Source: Candidatus Omnitrophota bacterium
GTDB taxonomy: Bacteria; Omnitrophota; Gorgyraeia; B26-G9
NCBI GenBank assembly: GCA_022013205.1
Contig: JAKLQT010000231.1
Span: forward strand, 1 to 17,970
Length of the DNA stretch: 17,970 nucleotides
Reading direction: 5' to 3'
Part shown: piece after piece, positions 1-7,513 of the stretch
Position numbering within the stretch: position 1 is the first letter of the stretch
Layout: the number at the start of each line of letters is the position of its first letter
Notes under the pieces: generated by a model
Told to the model about the DNA's origin: nothing
Database searches by the model: none
What the model saw: only the letters and a program-made list of their open reading frames with translations
Made by a program: the position numbers and the translations under genes

Positions 1-492
1 ATTAATGCATGGGATCAACAGTGATATATCGGTAGAATCAATTAAATTTGTTCCGCTTTGGCCGCTCAGTGCTACAGTCGTTAATCCCATTTCTCGTGCA
101 ATGTTAAGCCCACTGATCACATTTGGGGCTTGTCCGCTGGTGGAAATGCCGATAGCAATATCACCTTTTGCGCCTAGTGCCTCAATCTGTCTTTTAAAGA
201 TCATATCAAAATCATAGTCGTTAGCCAGGGCAGTCAAGGTTGAGGTGTTTGTAGTTAAAGCTATCGCCGCAAGGCCCCTGCGTTCTTTTTTAAACCTTCC
301 TACAAGTTCAGCAGCAAAATGCTGCGCATCGGCGGCACTGCCTCCGTTGCCGAAGATCAGTACCTTTGATTTGCTTTTAAAAGCATTGATTATCACTTGA
401 GCTATAAGCTGTATCTCATCAGGAGGATCTTTGGCAAGACAACTTATCAGCTCCGATGATTCGCGAAGGTAATTTTTTATAGCAGCCTTCAT
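1..492 (-). CDS. gmhA: Phosphoheptose isomerase (SIS domain), 3' end outside window
   Basis: The first 164 codons are present and open to the window edge, so the C-terminus is missing. GmhA enzymes convert sedoheptulose 7-phosphate to D-glycero-D-manno-heptose 7-phosphate in the cytoplasm, the first step to ADP-heptose for LPS core or other surface glycans. The visible part has the SIS-domain phosphosugar loop GNGGSAADAQHF (residues 48-59), the LANDY segment (89-93) and the ISTSGQAPN loop (116-124). H58 and E62 lie where family members place zinc ligands; the other expected ligands would be in the missing part. The ATG at 492 is preceded by AAAGGA with about 8 bases spacing, and amaP ends 10 bases upstream. 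A related DiaA-like SIS protein is possible but the match to GmhA is good. Confidence 0.9.
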   Translation of the reverse strand, partial: MKAAIKNYLRESSELISCLAKDPPDEIQLIAQVIINAFKSKSKVLIFGNGGSAADAQHFAAELVGRFKKERRGLAAIALTTNTSTLTALANDYDFDMIFKRQIEALGAKGDIAIGISTSGQAPNVISGLNIAREMGLTTVALSGQSGTNLIDSTDISLLIPCIN

Positions 493-502
493 TATAAATC
501 CT

Positions 503-1084
503 TTATCTTAAAAAAGGAATTTCCTGTTTGGGTTTTTTACTCTTTTCCTGTTCCCGCGGAGCTATTTTAGTTACATGCACATTAACAAGCACAGGCTTGT
601 CTATGCCCGCGAGCAGTTCCTGAACCTGCCCCTGTATTACAGCCTGTATTCTTTCTGTTATGTTTGGGATATTGGATGTGGACCAGAGAATGACTCTGCT
701 TTCGATCTCAATGCCGCGCCTAGTTACAAAGACATCAGAGCGCAGCTCTTTTACGTCAGGAAGCTGCTGTGTAAGACGGCGGATAAAATCCTCGATGGCA
801 CCAAGGGAAATAATTATCTGGCCTCCATTAGTAGAATAGCCTATAGTTTTTTCCGCCTGAAATTTTTTGAATGAAAAGTTGGCAAGCGATAATGTGACAA
901 GAATCAATAATACTCCGCTTAATCCCACTACCAAATATAGATTTGAAAAACCAAGAACAGAATCTATAACCATGGATAAATCGTAACGTCCTTCCATATG
1001 CAGCGCGATAAATATTAAACATACGCCGATTATGGCAAAAATCAAGGTGTAAAAGAAAACAATTATTTTGCTGAATAAGCGCAT
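503..1084 (-). CDS. amaP: Asp23-anchoring membrane protein, AmaP-like
   Basis: This is a 193-residue protein with two hydrophobic segments near the N-terminus (about residues 7-29 and 49-70), then a soluble alpha/beta domain. The soluble part reads like an Asp23/Gls24-type fold (for example SLGAIEDFIRR and RGIEIESRV). AmaP proteins anchor Asp23 to the membrane in Firmicutes, where the pair is linked to envelope and alkaline stress. The direct neighbour upstream is an Asp23 homologue, ending 15 bases before this start, which strongly supports the call. The ATG has a GGGGA-type ribosome site about 7 bases upstream. The C-terminus is lysine-rich and charged. The exact role in a diderm is inferred. 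Confidence 0.8.
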   Translation of the reverse strand: MRLFSKIIVFFYTLIFAIIGVCLIFIALHMEGRYDLSMVIDSVLGFSNLYLVVGLSGVLLILVTLSLANFSFKKFQAEKTIGYSTNGGQIIISLGAIEDFIRRLTQQLPDVKELRSDVFVTRRGIEIESRVILWSTSNIPNITERIQAVIQGQVQELLAGIDKPVLVNVHVTKIAPREQEKSKKPKQEIPFLR

Positions 1085-1099
1085 AAAATCCCCTTTCTT

Positions 1100-1465
1100 T
1101 TATTCCGCAGGTTCCTCGGAATGGATATCTCCGACGTTTACATTGACTTCGGTAACACTTAGGCCGGTCATCTCTTCGATGGCTGTGCGGATGTTTTCCT
1201 GCACAACATTGGCTACATCAGGAATGGTCAGCCCGAATTTAACAATAATTGTAATCCCGACTTTTACTTCACCGTCGGTTATTTCCAGGTTTATTCCTTT
1301 ATTGTTATACCCTGTCTTGAAAAAATCCAGCAGCATCTTCAAGAGATTACTTTTTATATTTTCCACTCCATCTACCTGAAGCGCGGCATTTCTCGCGATC
1401 GAAGCGATTACCTCGTTGTTGATCTTTAATGTCCCCAAATCGGTCTTTTTTTCTTTCTCAGTCAC
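1100..1465 (-). CDS. Asp23/Gls24 family envelope stress protein
   Basis: A 121-residue protein with the family's typical layout: an opening strand and helix with INNEVIASIARNAALQVDGV (residues 16-35), then two beta-strand stretches GINLEITDGEVKVGITIIVK (58-77), and a C-terminal SVTEVNVNVGDI strand. Family members are small soluble proteins that associate with the membrane through AmaP. The start is GTG at 1465, chosen because AAGGAGG lies just upstream at usual spacing, overlapping the accC stop. Position right after accC matches yqhY of Bacillus subtilis, an Asp23-family gene linked to acetyl-CoA carboxylase, so a connection to fatty-acid synthesis control is plausible but inferred. Confidence 0.88.
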   Translation of the reverse strand: MTEKEKKTDLGTLKINNEVIASIARNAALQVDGVENIKSNLLKMLLDFFKTGYNNKGINLEITDGEVKVGITIIVKFGLTIPDVANVVQENIRTAIEEMTGLSVTEVNVNVGDIHSEEPAE

Positions 1466-1478
1466 GGTTCCCCCCTCC

Positions 1479-2828
1479 TTAATCTTTGTTCTCTAATAAT
1501 TTTTCTACAAAATCCGTATAGTATTTGCCTCTTAGAAACTGCGGGCTGCTAAATACCTGTTTATGAAATGGTATAGTGGTTTTTATCGGGCTTATCACAA
1601 ATTCCTCAAGTGCCCTTTGCATAACTTTAATAGCCTCTTTTCTGTTTTTACCATGGGCTATAAGCTTAGCGATCATTGAATCGTAAAAAGGAGGTATGCA
1701 ATAGCCGCTATAAATATGTGAATCATTCCTTACCCCCCTGCCTCCCGGAAAATGCAGGTTCTCAACTTTTCCCGGAAAGGGCATGAAATTATTGTCCGGA
1801 TCTTCGGCATTAATGCGGCATTCGATAGCCCACCCTTCCAATTTTATATCGTCTTGAGAAAAAGAGAGTTTTTCTCCCGCGGCGATTTTGATTTGTTCTT
1901 TAATTAAATCTATTCCCGTAACCATCTCCGTTACAGTATGCTCTACCTGAATACGCGTATTCATCTCCATAAAATAAAAACTACCGTCTTCATCAAGCAT
2001 AAATTCTATAGTGCCGGCATTAGTATAATTAACTGCTTTAGCCGCCCGCACAGCAGCCTCAGTTATCTTTCGCCTTAATTTGCTGTCTATAGCCGGAGAA
2101 GGCGTTTCTTCAACCAGCTTTTGATGCCTTCTTTGCACTGTGCAGTCTCTTTCCCCCAGATGTACTACATGATTGTGATTATCGGCAAGTATCTGAACTT
2201 CTATATGGCGCGGCTTTGTGAAATATTTTTCCAGATACACATTAGGATTGCCGAAATTTGACTCTGCTTCGGACTGAGCGGTAAGAATTGAGCTTACAAG
2301 CCTTACATCGTTATGAGCTACCCGCATGCCTTTTCCGCCGCCGCCGCTGGAGGCTTTTATGATAACAGGGTATTTTAGCTTGTTGGCGATCCTTATTGCT
2401 TCATTTTTATTATTTATTATAGTTCCTGAACCGGGGATGATCGGAACCCCAGCCTTTTTCATGGTGTCCTTGGCGGCCATCTTATCACCAAGCAGCCGGA
2501 TGTTTTCAGGTGTAGGCCCGATAAAGGTTATGTGGCATGACTCACAAATCTCAGCAAAATGGGCGTTTTCTGACAAAAACCCGTATCCGGGATGAATAGC
2601 TTCAACATCAGTGATTTCCGCGGCGCTCATTATCGCAGCTATATTAAGATAGCTGCTGGCACTTGGCGCCGGCCCAATACAAACTGCCTCATCAGCAAAT
2701 TGAACATGCATACTGCTGGCATCAGCCTCGGAATAAACAGCAACGGTCCGTATGCCCATTTCTTTACAGGTACGAATGATTCTTAAGGCGATTTCGCCTC
2801 TATTGGCAATTAAAATTTTTGAAAACAT
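1479..2828 (-). CDS. accC: Acetyl-CoA carboxylase, biotin carboxylase subunit
   Basis: This enzyme carboxylates the biotin of AccB using ATP and bicarbonate, the first half-reaction of malonyl-CoA formation. At 449 residues it has the normal family length and appears complete. Visible are the N-terminal FSKILIANRGEIALRI fold, the glycine-rich ATP-grasp loop SSGGGGKGMRV (160-170) with K116 and K159, H209, the ERDCTVQRRHQK segment (227-236), E276 and E288, and the catalytic stretch MNTRIQVEHTVTE (289-301), with R338 in ECRIN. These positions coincide with the numbering used for the E. coli enzyme. The gene starts 5 bases after the accB stop and is clearly cotranscribed with it. A pyruvate carboxylase subunit A is the alternative; adjacency to accB and efp favours AccC. 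Confidence 0.97.
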   Translation of the reverse strand: MFSKILIANRGEIALRIIRTCKEMGIRTVAVYSEADASSMHVQFADEAVCIGPAPSASSYLNIAAIMSAAEITDVEAIHPGYGFLSENAHFAEICESCHITFIGPTPENIRLLGDKMAAKDTMKKAGVPIIPGSGTIINNKNEAIRIANKLKYPVIIKASSGGGGKGMRVAHNDVRLVSSILTAQSEAESNFGNPNVYLEKYFTKPRHIEVQILADNHNHVVHLGERDCTVQRRHQKLVEETPSPAIDSKLRRKITEAAVRAAKAVNYTNAGTIEFMLDEDGSFYFMEMNTRIQVEHTVTEMVTGIDLIKEQIKIAAGEKLSFSQDDIKLEGWAIECRINAEDPDNNFMPFPGKVENLHFPGGRGVRNDSHIYSGYCIPPFYDSMIAKLIAHGKNRKEAIKVMQRALEEFVISPIKTTIPFHKQVFSSPQFLRGKYYTDFVEKLLENKD

Positions 2829-2833
2829 AGCTT

Positions 2834-3301
2834 TTACTTTGGTTCAATCCTGAACAGTACCTGTGCGAACTCGATAGGATCACCATTATCGATCAGAATC
2901 TCTTTTACCTTTCCTTTTACTTCCGACTTGATCTCGTTCATTAACTTCATGGCTTCAATAATGCATATAACCTGTCCGATTTCCACCTCGCTGCCGATCT
3001 CTACAAAAGGAACCGCGTCAGGTGATGGGGCACGGTAGAAAGTTCCTACCATAGGAGACTTTACCTCCACCCCTGTGCTTTTTTCGCTGGGTTTTGCTTG
3101 TAGTAGCTGTGACGCCTGCTGCGTGTGTGAGTTATATAATACATTTTGCCCGGGCTGGTCTACTCTTTCTATGACTATGTTCGGAGCGGCCATGCCGCCT
3201 CTTCTTAATCGAATCTTTAATCCTTCACGCTCAAGTTCAAGCTCAGTAAGATTATTATCGTTCATCAATGTTATCATTTCTTTGATTTCTTTCAGATTCA
3301 T
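2834..3301 (-). CDS. accB: Biotin carboxyl carrier protein of acetyl-CoA carboxylase
   Basis: The 155-residue carrier has an N-terminal helical region (MNLKEIKEMITLMNDNNLTE), a proline/glutamine-rich linker (about 45-75) and a C-terminal biotinyl domain (about 78-155). The biotinylated lysine is K119 in EAMKLMNEI. The thumb region PMVGTFYRAPSPDAVPF (83-99) is the AccB-type insertion, so this is not a generic biotinyl domain. The open frame extends upstream to an ATG at 3358, but I choose the ATG at 3301 because AAGGAG lies six bases before it and the family normally begins with this helix. It forms an operon with accC. It acts as a swinging arm between biotin carboxylase and carboxyltransferase. 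Confidence 0.96.
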   Translation of the reverse strand: MNLKEIKEMITLMNDNNLTELELEREGLKIRLRRGGMAAPNIVIERVDQPGQNVLYNSHTQQASQLLQAKPSEKSTGVEVKSPMVGTFYRAPSPDAVPFVEIGSEVEIGQVICIIEAMKLMNEIKSEVKGKVKEILIDNGDPIEFAQVLFRIEPK

Positions 3302-3307
3302 TTTGAA

Positions 3308-3313
3308 CTCCTT
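3308..3313 (-). promoter_or_regulatory. Ribosome binding site fixing the accB start
   Basis: On the minus strand AAGGAG is followed by six bases and then ATG at 3301. No comparable site precedes the upstream ATG at 3358, so this decides the accB start. Confidence 0.8.
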
Positions 3314-3461
3314 AGAGTACTGTGTTATTTTTTGACTTCCTCTATAACCTTCAGGCATCCAACCAACTATTTTGCAATAAGATGTGATAATTTTAGGCGT
3401 TACTCAAAATAACTGTGTTCATCTACAGGATTAATATATGCCGCTATTCGCTGATTTGTGT

Positions 3462-3503
3462 AACCTGCAACTCGTAACTTATAATTTGTAACTTATAACT
3501 TTG
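3462..3503. repeat. Heptamer-periodic repeat, copy 1
   Basis: Six consecutive seven-base units can be read on the plus strand: aacctgc, aactcgt, aacttat, aatttgt, aacttat, aactttg, approximating AAYTYRT. The array lies about 25 bases 3' of the efp stop codon in the spacer before accB. Three other arrays in this window share unit length and consensus. Confidence 0.7.
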
Positions 3504-3528
3504 GTTTTTTTTCCCAGGAGTTTAAGCG

Positions 3529-4086
3529 CTAGACTCTTTCCACATAAGACCCGGTGCGAGTATCTATTTTTATAATATCATTTTCATTAACAAACAGCGG
3601 AACCTGTATCGTGGCTCCTGTTTCAAGAGTTGCCGGTTTAAAGGAACCCTTGGCTGTATCGCCTTTTATTCCCGGTTCGGTATGTTCTATCTTTAATTCA
3701 ATGAAAATGGGTAACTTTACTTCGATGATCTCTTTGTTGTAATATACCACAGTTACATCCATGTTATCCTTTAAATAGCTGACAATTTCAATTAGCTTTT
3801 CCTTATCGATTGTCACCTCTTCAAAGGTATCAGAATCCATGAAATGGTATGTATCCCCGGAGTTATATAGGTACTGAAGTTTCTTGTCTTCTATAAAAGC
3901 TTCCACAAAACGTTCTTCAGACCGGAATGTTTTTTCAATGGTTTTTTTTGTCCTCAAATTGCGTAATTTTGACCTTATAAACGCGCCGCCCTTTCCAGGC
4001 TTTACAGATTGGAATTCAATAACAGAATAAATTTCACCTTCAAATAAAATTGTAAGGCCGGCTCTAAATTGATTTGCGATTATCAT
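3529..4086 (-). CDS. efp: Translation elongation factor P
   Basis: EF-P relieves ribosomes stalled at consecutive prolines. The 185-residue length and sequence are typical: an N-terminal KOW-like domain opening with IIANQFRAGLTILFEGEIYS, then the loop KPGKGGAF whose lysine K32 sits at the position of the modified residue, and two OB-like domains. The C-terminal part has HTEPGIKGDTAKGSFKPATL (135-154) and VPLFVNENDIIKIDTRTG. No EpmA or EpmB gene is visible, so whether K32 is modified cannot be judged. The ATG lies two bases after the pepP stop. It has only a weak ribosome site, suggesting translational coupling. Confidence 0.97.
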   Translation of the reverse strand: MIIANQFRAGLTILFEGEIYSVIEFQSVKPGKGGAFIRSKLRNLRTKKTIEKTFRSEERFVEAFIEDKKLQYLYNSGDTYHFMDSDTFEEVTIDKEKLIEIVSYLKDNMDVTVVYYNKEIIEVKLPIFIELKIEHTEPGIKGDTAKGSFKPATLETGATIQVPLFVNENDIIKIDTRTGSYVERV

Positions 4087-4088
4087 GA

Positions 4089-5138
4089 CTATAAAACTTC
4101 ATACCCTTTCCTGGTTACTAAAACCATGTCTTCTATTCTTATTCCCCCGGAATCAGGGATATATACCCCGGGCTCAACAGTAAAAACCATACCGGCAATA
4201 AAGCGTTGTTTAGATTTTCCTGAAATATATGGTTTCTCGTGTACTTCCAGCCCTACGCCGTGTCCAAGTGCATGGCCGAAGTATTGGCCAAGGCCGGCGT
4301 TATTCAATACCTCTCTGGCAATCTGGTCTATTTTTTGGATCTCACCTTGCGGGCGAATGAGCTTAATTGCTCTATCTTGTGCTGTGGCAAGGAGTTTATA
4401 ATGCCTGACGTATTGGGTAATTTTACCTGAAAAGAAAGTTCTTGTCAAGTCGGATTTATAACCCTTGTAATCCGCGCCAACATCGATGATTACCGGATCG
4501 TTTTTGCCTATCTTCCGCATTGTTGTCCTCGCGTGAGGCATGGCCGCGTTAGGGCCTGAGGCGACAATTGTATCAAAGGCCGGGCCGCTCGCGCCGTTGG
4601 TTTTAAGCATTTCGTCCAATTTGTTTTTTAAAAAAAACTCACTTACGCCGGGCTTGATCCAAGGTTTGAGCTGTCGAAGCGATTTCCTGGTTATGGACAC
4701 AGCTTTTCTTATATAGTTGAGTTCTTCCTGAGACTTTATCATTCTTAATTGTTCGATAATGTCTTTTGAGGCGCAAAGACGGATTTTTTCCCCTAAGGCA
4801 GTTTTCAGATTATAATATTGCTCGTAGGTGATATGCTTTGCCTCAAAATTTACTGAATGTATTTTTCTCTGGTTAAGAACGCTCTTTAAAAGCGAAAATA
4901 CATTGCCTTCAATCAACACCATTTTAAATATAGATCCAAGCTCTTTTTGAGCCTGCAGCCTGTAGCGGAAATCACCAAAAAAGATGTTTTCTTTTTCCGT
5001 AATAAGCAGCCAGCATTCGCTGCCTGTAAACCCGCTCAAATAGCGCACATTATGAACTGATGTGACAAGCATAGCCTGTGCTTTAGATAATTTTATAGCT
5101 TTGCGGACTTTTTGTAATCTTTTTTTCAATAATATCAT
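4089..5138 (-). CDS. pepP: Xaa-Pro aminopeptidase / M24 family peptidase
   Basis: A 349-residue cytoplasmic metallopeptidase that removes an N-terminal residue preceding proline. It has an N-terminal creatinase-like domain (about 1-125, with NVRYLSGFTGSECWLLI) and a C-terminal pita-bread domain. All five metal ligands of the M24 family are visible: D219 and D230 (IIDVGADYKGYKSDLTRT), H293 (GHALGHGVGLEVHE), E322 (VEPGVY) and E336 (IRIEDMV). H202 in MPHARTT and H300 fit the active-site histidines. It lies between aroQ and efp, as the B. subtilis orthologue yqhT does. The functional call is firm at family level; exact dipeptide preference cannot be seen. Confidence 0.93.
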   Translation of the reverse strand: MILLKKRLQKVRKAIKLSKAQAMLVTSVHNVRYLSGFTGSECWLLITEKENIFFGDFRYRLQAQKELGSIFKMVLIEGNVFSLLKSVLNQRKIHSVNFEAKHITYEQYYNLKTALGEKIRLCASKDIIEQLRMIKSQEELNYIRKAVSITRKSLRQLKPWIKPGVSEFFLKNKLDEMLKTNGASGPAFDTIVASGPNAAMPHARTTMRKIGKNDPVIIDVGADYKGYKSDLTRTFFSGKITQYVRHYKLLATAQDRAIKLIRPQGEIQKIDQIAREVLNNAGLGQYFGHALGHGVGLEVHEKPYISGKSKQRFIAGMVFTVEPGVYIPDSGGIRIEDMVLVTRKGYEVL

Positions 5139-5144
5139 CTTTAG

Positions 5145-5582
5145 TTATCCTGTTATCATTTTTAACGCTGCCTCTAATCCAAGGATATAACTGTGAACTC
5201 CAAAACCGGATACCTGTCCGTGACAGACCGGCGCAATCAAGGATGTGTGCCTGAATTCTTCCCGGGAATATATATTGGATAGATGTACTTCAATAGCGGG
5301 TATGCCTACAGCACTTATAGCGTCTCTTATGGCAACACTGGTGTGCGTATACGCCGCAGGATTTATCAGAAGCAGGTCAAATTCATCTTTTGCCATGCCG
5401 ATATAATCAACGATCTCTCCCTCATGATTAGACTGTTTGATCTGGACACTAATACTGTTATTGCCGGCCCAGGTTTGTATTTGTTCATTAATGTCATCAA
5501 TTGTAGCTTTACCGTAAATTTCAGGTTCTCTGCTGCCTAACAGATTCAGGTTAGGCCCGTGAATAACAAGAATTTTTGCCAT
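5145..5582 (-). CDS. aroQ: 3-dehydroquinate dehydratase, type II
   Basis: It catalyses the third step of the shikimate pathway, dehydration of 3-dehydroquinate to 3-dehydroshikimate. At 145 residues it has the usual length for the type II, flavodoxin-like dodecameric enzyme. Visible motifs are HGPNLNLLGSREPEIYG (8-24) with R18 on the flexible lid and Y23 as the expected catalytic tyrosine, NHEGEIVDYI (52-61), INPAAYTHTSVA (73-84) and the catalytic H100 in EVHLSNIYSREEFR. The common INPG is INPA here, a mild change. A GGAGG ribosome site lies six bases before the ATG. The gene opens the aroQ-pepP-efp group. Confidence 0.96.
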   Translation of the reverse strand: MAKILVIHGPNLNLLGSREPEIYGKATIDDINEQIQTWAGNNSISVQIKQSNHEGEIVDYIGMAKDEFDLLLINPAAYTHTSVAIRDAISAVGIPAIEVHLSNIYSREEFRHTSLIAPVCHGQVSGFGVHSYILGLEAALKMITG

Positions 5583-5605
5583 GTTTTCCTCCGTATACGT
5601 ATAAA

Positions 5606-7513
5606 TTAATCTCTTGTCCCCTTTTTAAAATATTTTTTAAGTTCTTCGGTTTTACTTCTCTCATATTCCGCGGAACGTTGATTCTTTATTATACCATAAA
5701 ACTCTGCCAATTGTTCATGATAAAAAGGGTTTACAGGATACATCTCTACGGCTTTTTTTAAATGAAAAAGTGTTCTTTGCTCATAATCAATTTGTTTTGA
5801 AATGAACAGCAGCTTAGCTAAACGAAAATGATAATAAGCCGCATATGGATTCAGGCCGATGGCTTTCAGGTAATTTGATACGGCATTATTTATGCGATCA
5901 AGCCTGAGGCTGCCTTTTTCATGGTTCTCTCTGGCGATAAACTCAGAAATGTACGCGCGGTGATAGAAATATTCAGCTGCCAGCGGGTTATGCCTTAGGG
6001 CAATTTCGGAACAATCAACAGCTGCCTTGACCTGCCCTGTTTTTAACATCGCAGCTGCTTTTGTATCGAATTTCCTCCCCAGGTAGATATTTGTTGAGTA
6101 AATCATTATACTCAGAAGCAATATACCGCAAAGAATTATCATAGTGATCTTTGTCTTTTTAGAGGTTATTAATATGTATCCGCCTTCTTTTGCTCTGGAC
6201 AAGCTGTAAAGCCCGAGAAGGCCGAAAGCAACTGTAGAGCGCTGCGCGTCAAAAAGCCCGAAATCGAAAAGATTCTGCAGAAGAAAGCTGAAAAATGCCG
6301 CGAATGCTCCCACTTCAAAAGGTTTAAGCCTGGACCTGTTTTTAAAGGCAGTAGTGAAGAGCAGGCAAACGAATAAAGCAAAGCATGTAAGTGAGAAAAA
6401 CCCCGATTCAGCCCATAATTGCAGGAAACTGTTGTGCGCCATTATCGTTTCCTCAGCAAGTTTTGTTTTAAACAACGGATATACACTTGCGAATGTCCCA
6501 GGGCCGAAACCTGAAAGCGGATGCTCTCTTATCATCATTATCGCCGCTTTCCAGTATTCTAAACGTATTTCGTAAGAGATAATGAAATTTTTTAAATTCG
6601 GCAGTATTGTTTTGGAAAATAAGCCGATGCAAACGAAAGAAACGATGAACACTGCACCCGCGTATATTGGTTTAAAAGCGGGCCTGGAACTGTTTTTATT
6701 TAGGATATAAAAAAGGGTTAACCCGGCAAAAAGCGAGACCCAGGCTCCTTTTGATTTTGTCAGGATTAATATCGGTATGATGCAAAATAGGATTAATAAA
6801 GGAATGTGCTTAAGCAATGTCCCCTGGCTTATTTGCCTGGAATTGCCTAGCCCAATATAAAAGACGCCGCACAGGGTTAAAAACAGCATGCTCAGATAAT
6901 CTCCGAAAGCAGGCGGGTATATAAAAGTAGCGAATATCAGATTCTGTTTAACTCTTTTAGCAAACTCACTTGAGTTTATGCCATACTCCGGGTTACACCT
7001 TAGGAAATCTCTCATTTGAGAGAAGCCAACCGTATATTGATGAACAGCGTAAATTATTAATAGGATTCCGCAGGCAATAAAGGTTTTTAAAAGCAGGCCT
7101 TTTATCAACCTGTCATCCGGCAGATTTTTGATGCTCCAGTATAAAAGGTAAACGCTTAAAAAATAAATGAGCTGATTTATCCCGGAGTGCAGATTGGCCG
7201 ACCTGCTTAAGCTGATGGCGAGCATGATTAAAAACGCGAAAAAAATTTTATCCGCAGAGGAAAAAACTATTTTAGTTTCAAAACTCCGGCATTTGCTTAA
7301 AAGAAGCAGAAACCCTGATATTAAAATTATATTTTCAAAGATTATCTTCGGATATAGAAAAAACCCTTCCCCGACCAGGGGCCTGAAAAAAAGTACGCCG
7401 GCTAAACTGATGATTATCAAACGTACTAAAAATGAATAAGAAGACAGTCTACGGAAAACCAGCCAAGAGACGCAAAGCGCGCTTAAGAGGAAAATAATAT
7501 TCAGCAGCGGCAT
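5606..7513 (-). CDS. O-antigen ligase/polymerase-like membrane protein with TPR-type C-terminus
   Basis: This 635-residue protein has about twelve hydrophobic segments over residues 1-470. It carries the Wzy_C/WaaL signature: RLEYWKAAIMMIREHPLSGF (317-336), then GFGPG and AHNSFLQLWAESGF (359-372). Such proteins polymerise lipid-linked repeat units or ligate glycan to lipid A or protein on the periplasmic face. The C-terminal 150 residues are soluble and built of helix pairs resembling TPRs (GQVKAAVDCSEIALRHNP, and NAVSNYLKAIGLNPYAAYYHF). Its start overlaps the end of the preceding transferase gene by 13 bases, so the two are coupled. Ligase and polymerase cannot be told apart from sequence alone. 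The gene shares the operon with a GT4 enzyme and a lipid-carrier transferase. Confidence 0.85.
   Translation of the reverse strand: MPLLNIIFLLSALCVSWLVFRRLSSYSFLVRLIIISLAGVLFFRPLVGEGFFLYPKIIFENIILISGFLLLLSKCRSFETKIVFSSADKIFFAFLIMLAISLSRSANLHSGINQLIYFLSVYLLYWSIKNLPDDRLIKGLLLKTFIACGILLIIYAVHQYTVGFSQMRDFLRCNPEYGINSSEFAKRVKQNLIFATFIYPPAFGDYLSMLFLTLCGVFYIGLGNSRQISQGTLLKHIPLLILFCIIPILILTKSKGAWVSLFAGLTLFYILNKNSSRPAFKPIYAGAVFIVSFVCIGLFSKTILPNLKNFIISYEIRLEYWKAAIMMIREHPLSGFGPGTFASVYPLFKTKLAEETIMAHNSFLQLWAESGFFSLTCFALFVCLLFTTAFKNRSRLKPFEVGAFAAFFSFLLQNLFDFGLFDAQRSTVAFGLLGLYSLSRAKEGGYILITSKKTKITMIILCGILLLSIMIYSTNIYLGRKFDTKAAAMLKTGQVKAAVDCSEIALRHNPLAAEYFYHRAYISEFIARENHEKGSLRLDRINNAVSNYLKAIGLNPYAAYYHFRLAKLLFISKQIDYEQRTLFHLKKAVEMYPVNPFYHEQLAEFYGIIKNQRSAEYERSKTEELKKYFKKGTRD

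Noticed and set aside
575..874. Plus-strand open frames opposite amaP, accC, efp and others as antisense genes
   Set aside because: They are shadows of well-supported minus-strand genes, lack ribosome sites and show no recognisable protein features.
3302..3358. Longer AccB starting at the ATG at 3358
   Set aside because: The extra 19 residues do not resemble the family, and the AAGGAG site directs the start at 3301.
3462..3503. CRISPR-like array at the heptamer repeats
   Set aside because: Units are seven bases with no spacers, and no cas gene is nearby.
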